A stretch of DNA of 64,000 bases. It comes from Apteryx mantelli (taxonomy: Eukaryota > Chordata > Aves > Apterygiformes > Apterygidae). Below are positions 60,669-64,000 of this stretch, one piece after another. Each line of letters starts with the position of its first letter. Positions within the stretch are counted from its first letter, which is position 1. Location: assembly GCF_036417845.1 (NCBI RefSeq), contig NC_089980.1:67826501-67890500 (forward strand). The letters run 5' to 3'. The translations under genes were made by a program, and so were the position numbers. The notes beneath the pieces are model-generated. The model did not search any database. It was not told where the DNA came from and saw nothing but the letters and a program-made list of their open reading frames with translations.

Positions 60669-60857
60669 CTAAGTTTCAGAAGTAGAGCCTGTAATATTTT
60701 CAACAAGAGACTTATAAATCTGAGAGTTCAAAAACCTTGGAAAAGAGTCTCTGTGCATGAGGGTGTATATCTGGAGCTGGGCATCTTCATACATATGAGG
60801 ACTGGGATCCAACAAGTTTCTGTTGATCACTTCTCTCACCCGGGAGTCAAGACTAAC
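60669..60857 (-). CDS. RGS17: RGS17 last coding exon (C-terminal end of the RGS domain)
   Basis: Acceptor CTTCTTCAG at 60859-60858 is followed by 62 codons and TAG at 60669-60671. The residues VSLDSRVREVINRNLL, MYEDAQLQIYTLMHRDSF and PRFLNSQIYKS are the last helices of an R7/RZ-type RGS domain and match RGS17 (RGSZ2) as I know it; the tail ITGSTSET differs slightly from mammals. RGS17 speeds GTP hydrolysis by Gi/Gz alpha subunits at the membrane. The cysteine-string N-terminus and the rest of the domain are in upstream exons beyond the window's right edge. RGS20 and RGS19 have similar ends, but the position next to MTRF1L favours RGS17. Confidence 0.92.
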   Translation of the reverse strand, partial: VSLDSRVREVINRNLLDPSPHMYEDAQLQIYTLMHRDSFPRFLNSQIYKSLVENITGSTSET

Positions 60858-62379
60858 CTGAAGAAGATGAGAACAGACTAATATTAAGCAGTAATATTGG
60901 AAAGGCTGTATACATATGTTTATCTCATGGGGTTCCACAGCACATGAAGAGTTTATCAGTTTCTTTATTCAGGTTATGTTCTGTGCTTCTTTCAGAGCCA
61001 CCATTCCAAAGTGTGTATGCAAAATATAGGCTGAGCCTATCACCTCTAGTTTGGTTTTGGCATCGTCACTGCATTTGTCGTAAGCTCTCTAAGATGAAAT
61101 GTGCTATATAACAGAATAAATAACGTGCAATGAAGTAAAGCTCTGAAGTAACCTGGATTTCCCAAAATATATTATTTTACCCTAAAATGTTTTGCTTTTT
61201 ACATACATACTATTTAAATATTTCTCTCAGGGGAATTTTGCATGAATTTCACTCAACAAGGTGAAATTTTTTTTCTGATCATTTGCAGCTAATTTTTTTG
61301 ATGCCTTCTATTCTACATTCTCATTTTGTTGTCCTGCAGATTTTTTTTTCTTTTTTTTTCACTTATTACTCACAAATTACCCAAAGTTTGTTGGTTTTGT
61401 GTTAACAACCCCATTAATAGTAAGTGTCTTAAATTTGCTCTTCCCTTTAAAACCCTTTAGTATCTGGTAATTTATTCTTTCAGGATATCAAATGTTCATA
61501 TTGAAGTTGGTAGCAAGTTTGCAAGTTTCCATTTTAGCTTCTGATTTTATTTTCCAACTGTAATGAACTCTTGTACCTAGTTGGAAAAGGGCATATTACA
61601 CTTGGGATGAATGCACAGGTTATTTTAGAATATCATTTGGAAGTTTCAGTGTACATCTTATCCACAAAATGCTCTAAAAATGATAAAATGAATACCTCCC
61701 AGATTAAGCAAAATGGCAGTATAATAGGGAAAGCCCACTGGGACCAGCAGGAGATTACTCAGCTAGGATAAAAAGGCTAAAATACTGAATTCAGAAGTAC
61801 CAAGCACAATGGCTGGCATAGACCAGTTATGCTATGGTCATTTAAAACAGATTACAATCTGGCCCCATAAATCTGCAAGTATATAAATGGGTAGTCATAT
61901 TGTCTGAAGGGCTGTATTCAGTCCTGGAAAACTCCACATACCAAGATACCTTGATATGTGAAGGACGCTAGTAGAGATGGTTAAATATTGAAAATTCAGA
62001 ATGTGCATGGAAGTGTGAGCTTGTGTATCTGTATATGTGGTGAAACAAAGTCTTTGAAATACAGTAGTACAGTATAGTATTGAGGACTCTGCATGCATTT
62101 TCATTATATCTTCAGTACCAAATATAGAATCTAGCATTTTGGGGGTTTGTGGTATATTTGTGTATGTTACTGTCATAACAGGCAAGCTCTTTCTCCTCAA
62201 AGAGTCACTCTGCTCCTTACTTATCAGCCACAAGACAGCATTATGATGCCAACTAACTATAAATTCAGGCAGCCTGTTTATGCTAGCAGATTTTACCTAT
62301 CACTCCAGTATGTTCACTCTGCAGAATGCCCATGACGTCTGTTTAATGCACACTCTTCATCTAAATGCTGATTGCATTG

Positions 62380-62530
62380 GCTGCGTGCAGCACCACAGGA
62401 GATGGGGCGCGTCGGTCGTGGCCTCGGTGCCGCGCCGGCAGCGGTGCTGCTCCAGCGGCGTGAGCAGCCTCCATTCCTTTCCCCAGACGTGTGCTCCCAC
62501 CCGTGCAGTCTCCCTCCCTCCCACAGCTGT
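62380..62530. other. Isolated CpG-rich patch in the RGS17 intron
   Basis: About 90 bp of dense CpG (GGGCGCGTCGGTCG, CCGCGCCGGCAGCGG) plus C-rich flanks, in otherwise AT-rich intron. Open frames cover it on both strands, but I recognise no protein. It could be an internal promoter, a non-coding RNA exon, or an inserted fragment. Confidence 0.35.
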
Positions 62531-62870
62531 CTGTGCAGCCCTACAGCTAACCGAATTAAGGAATCGATCCATCTGAAAGTGGCATTTTTTTCTGGGCTAT
62601 TTTTCAACCCACTCCTTTTTCTGATTGAATGTGTTGTATAACTGGCATAACTGAACGAGCACACTGGACTGCACAGCAGTAATGAACTGATGCACTCTAC
62701 CAAAGACTAACTGCTTTTAGACACAACAGCATGCAGAGATAGAGTGTTCTGGTCATTCTGAGAACCAGTGGTGCAGCCATGTGTCTTAGGAATTTATTTG
62801 AATAGATTTCAACCCTAGACCATTGCATATCTGTAGAATAAAAATGACACACTGAGATTTAATCAATTCC

Positions 62871-62905
62871 CCCCCCCACACACACACACATATACACACA
62901 CACAG
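62871..62905 (+). repeat. Microsatellite C-run and (CA)n
   Basis: A run of C is followed by CA repeats interrupted by TATA. Confidence 0.9.
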
Positions 62906-64000
62906 GTACATATCTTAGCAAAACCAGTTTATGGAGCTAGCTAATTTACCCTTTGTTATCAAATATAATGGCGAATTTGTAAGAATTTTTTTGCCACTGA
63001 ATATAGTGAAAGTCAATTGCAGTTACAGACTCAAAAATTCACACTGTAGTTTTTCAGTGACTCAGTAAAGCAAGCTGGCAAAGTAAGTTGCAATTATTAA
63101 AGTTATCTGTTGGTAAACAGATGTATACGAGGTATCTGGTTGATATACTAAGGCTTTCTGCCTTGGTAACTTCATCACTGAACAAATGATGCTAAATGTT
63201 TCAGCTCTTATGCCAAAAGATAACATATGGAATGGGGTGCTGGGATGAACAAGAACTTTTCAGCTCATGTGCTCAGGGAAAGGCTTGTAAACAGTTCTTG
63301 TTTGCCTCATGAGATTTCCACTAGGGGCAGGAGCCACTTAATTGACTGCATCCACACATGTCCAATGCAATAAGTTTGTGAGCAGTTTTGTTAAACACAA
63401 AGCCAAACAAGACTTTTGTAGTGCTATAATTTTAACTACTGGTTCATGCTGCGTTAGAAAGGTGACTGAGTATTTAGGCCACATATATTTGTACTAAAGA
63501 TACATATATACTGTAAGAAATACACATTATTAGCTTGCTGTACTGGCAGTTATCTCCAGAACAGTACACACTATGGTACTAAAGAAGATAATGGAGTTAC
63601 AAATTGCCTTTGGCTTCATTCATGTGAATGAATTTGAAAATTACTACAAAAAGCAGTGCCAAGTTAAAATGTAGAAGGCCAGATCCACAGTGAGCATAAA
63701 TTAACATAATGCCATTGAGTAGAAGGTATGATGTAATGCATGGAGACAAGGAAACTGATCCCAAAGTACTTGACATGGCCTAAGAAAGATTCTTCTGTCT
63801 ATTCCAGAATATGATTTGATAGGTAATGCTTTTTATTCACTCCAGGTAAAGATCATTCCAGAATTTCTCTATTTCAGTTTGAGGACTGAAGAATATTTTA
63901 TCTAATTTCCTAGATGTTATAATACCTGTCCTAAGAGAAAATATCTGATTTCAATTCTGATTTCAATTCAATAGTTGATCTCGCATGGGAATAACCAGTG

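Larger units (their letters stand above)
60858..64000 (-). other. RGS17: RGS17 intron (continues beyond the window)
   Basis: AT-rich intron. The preceding RGS-domain exon was looked for and not found. It contains a CpG-rich patch at about 62380-62530 and a CA repeat at 62871-62905. Confidence 0.6.

Noticed and set aside
61000-64000. Preceding RGS-domain exon of RGS17
   Set aside because: No frame with the expected RGS helices was found. The exon must lie beyond the right edge.

Overview
The window is a stretch of vertebrate nuclear genome, most probably from a bird. Coding is split into short exons with GT/AG junctions, there are two CpG islands in an AT-rich background, and the interspersed repeats are CR1 LINEs whose 3' ends carry the octamer-type tail (ATTCTGTG)n typical of avian and other archosaur CR1. 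The three protein genes lie in the order FBXO5 - MTRF1L - RGS17, all on the minus strand, which is the order I know from human 6q25.2. This is therefore conserved synteny, not an accessory or microbial region.

Layout. 1-1658: an internally deleted Tigger1-like (pogo/Tc1-mariner) DNA transposon, cut by the left edge. 1661-26150: a gene-poor desert with a solo LTR (3879-4484), a long 5'-truncated CR1 on the minus strand (10213-12798, 819-codon open frame), a second shorter CR1 of the same subfamily on the plus strand (22208-23580), and an unexplained GC-rich patch (about 19510-19960). 26156-33478: FBXO5 (EMI1), five coding exons reconstructed to 415 aa. 32730-34100: its CpG-island promoter, with three CCAAT boxes and a CHR-like element. 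37003-53612: MTRF1L (mitochondrial release factor 1a), seven exons reconstructed to 400 aa; its introns hold two CR1 fragments and a second solo LTR (44632-45134, 4-bp target duplication). 52780-54200: the MTRF1L CpG island. 57442-57759: a CR1 fragment between genes. About 58416-60857: 3' UTR and last coding exon of RGS17; the rest of the window is RGS17 intron.

Functionally the three genes are unrelated neighbours: an APC/C inhibitor, a mitochondrial peptide-chain release factor and a G-protein signalling regulator. Nothing suggests an operon or a new multi-gene system. The most unusual item is the Tigger1-like transposon. From memory, its termini, untranslated parts and transposase look very close to the Tigger1 family of placental mammals, which is unexpected in a bird and would suggest horizontal transfer if confirmed. 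I could not run any search, so family names and comparisons with human proteins rest on recall. The exon structures come directly from reading splice sites and frames in the sequence.
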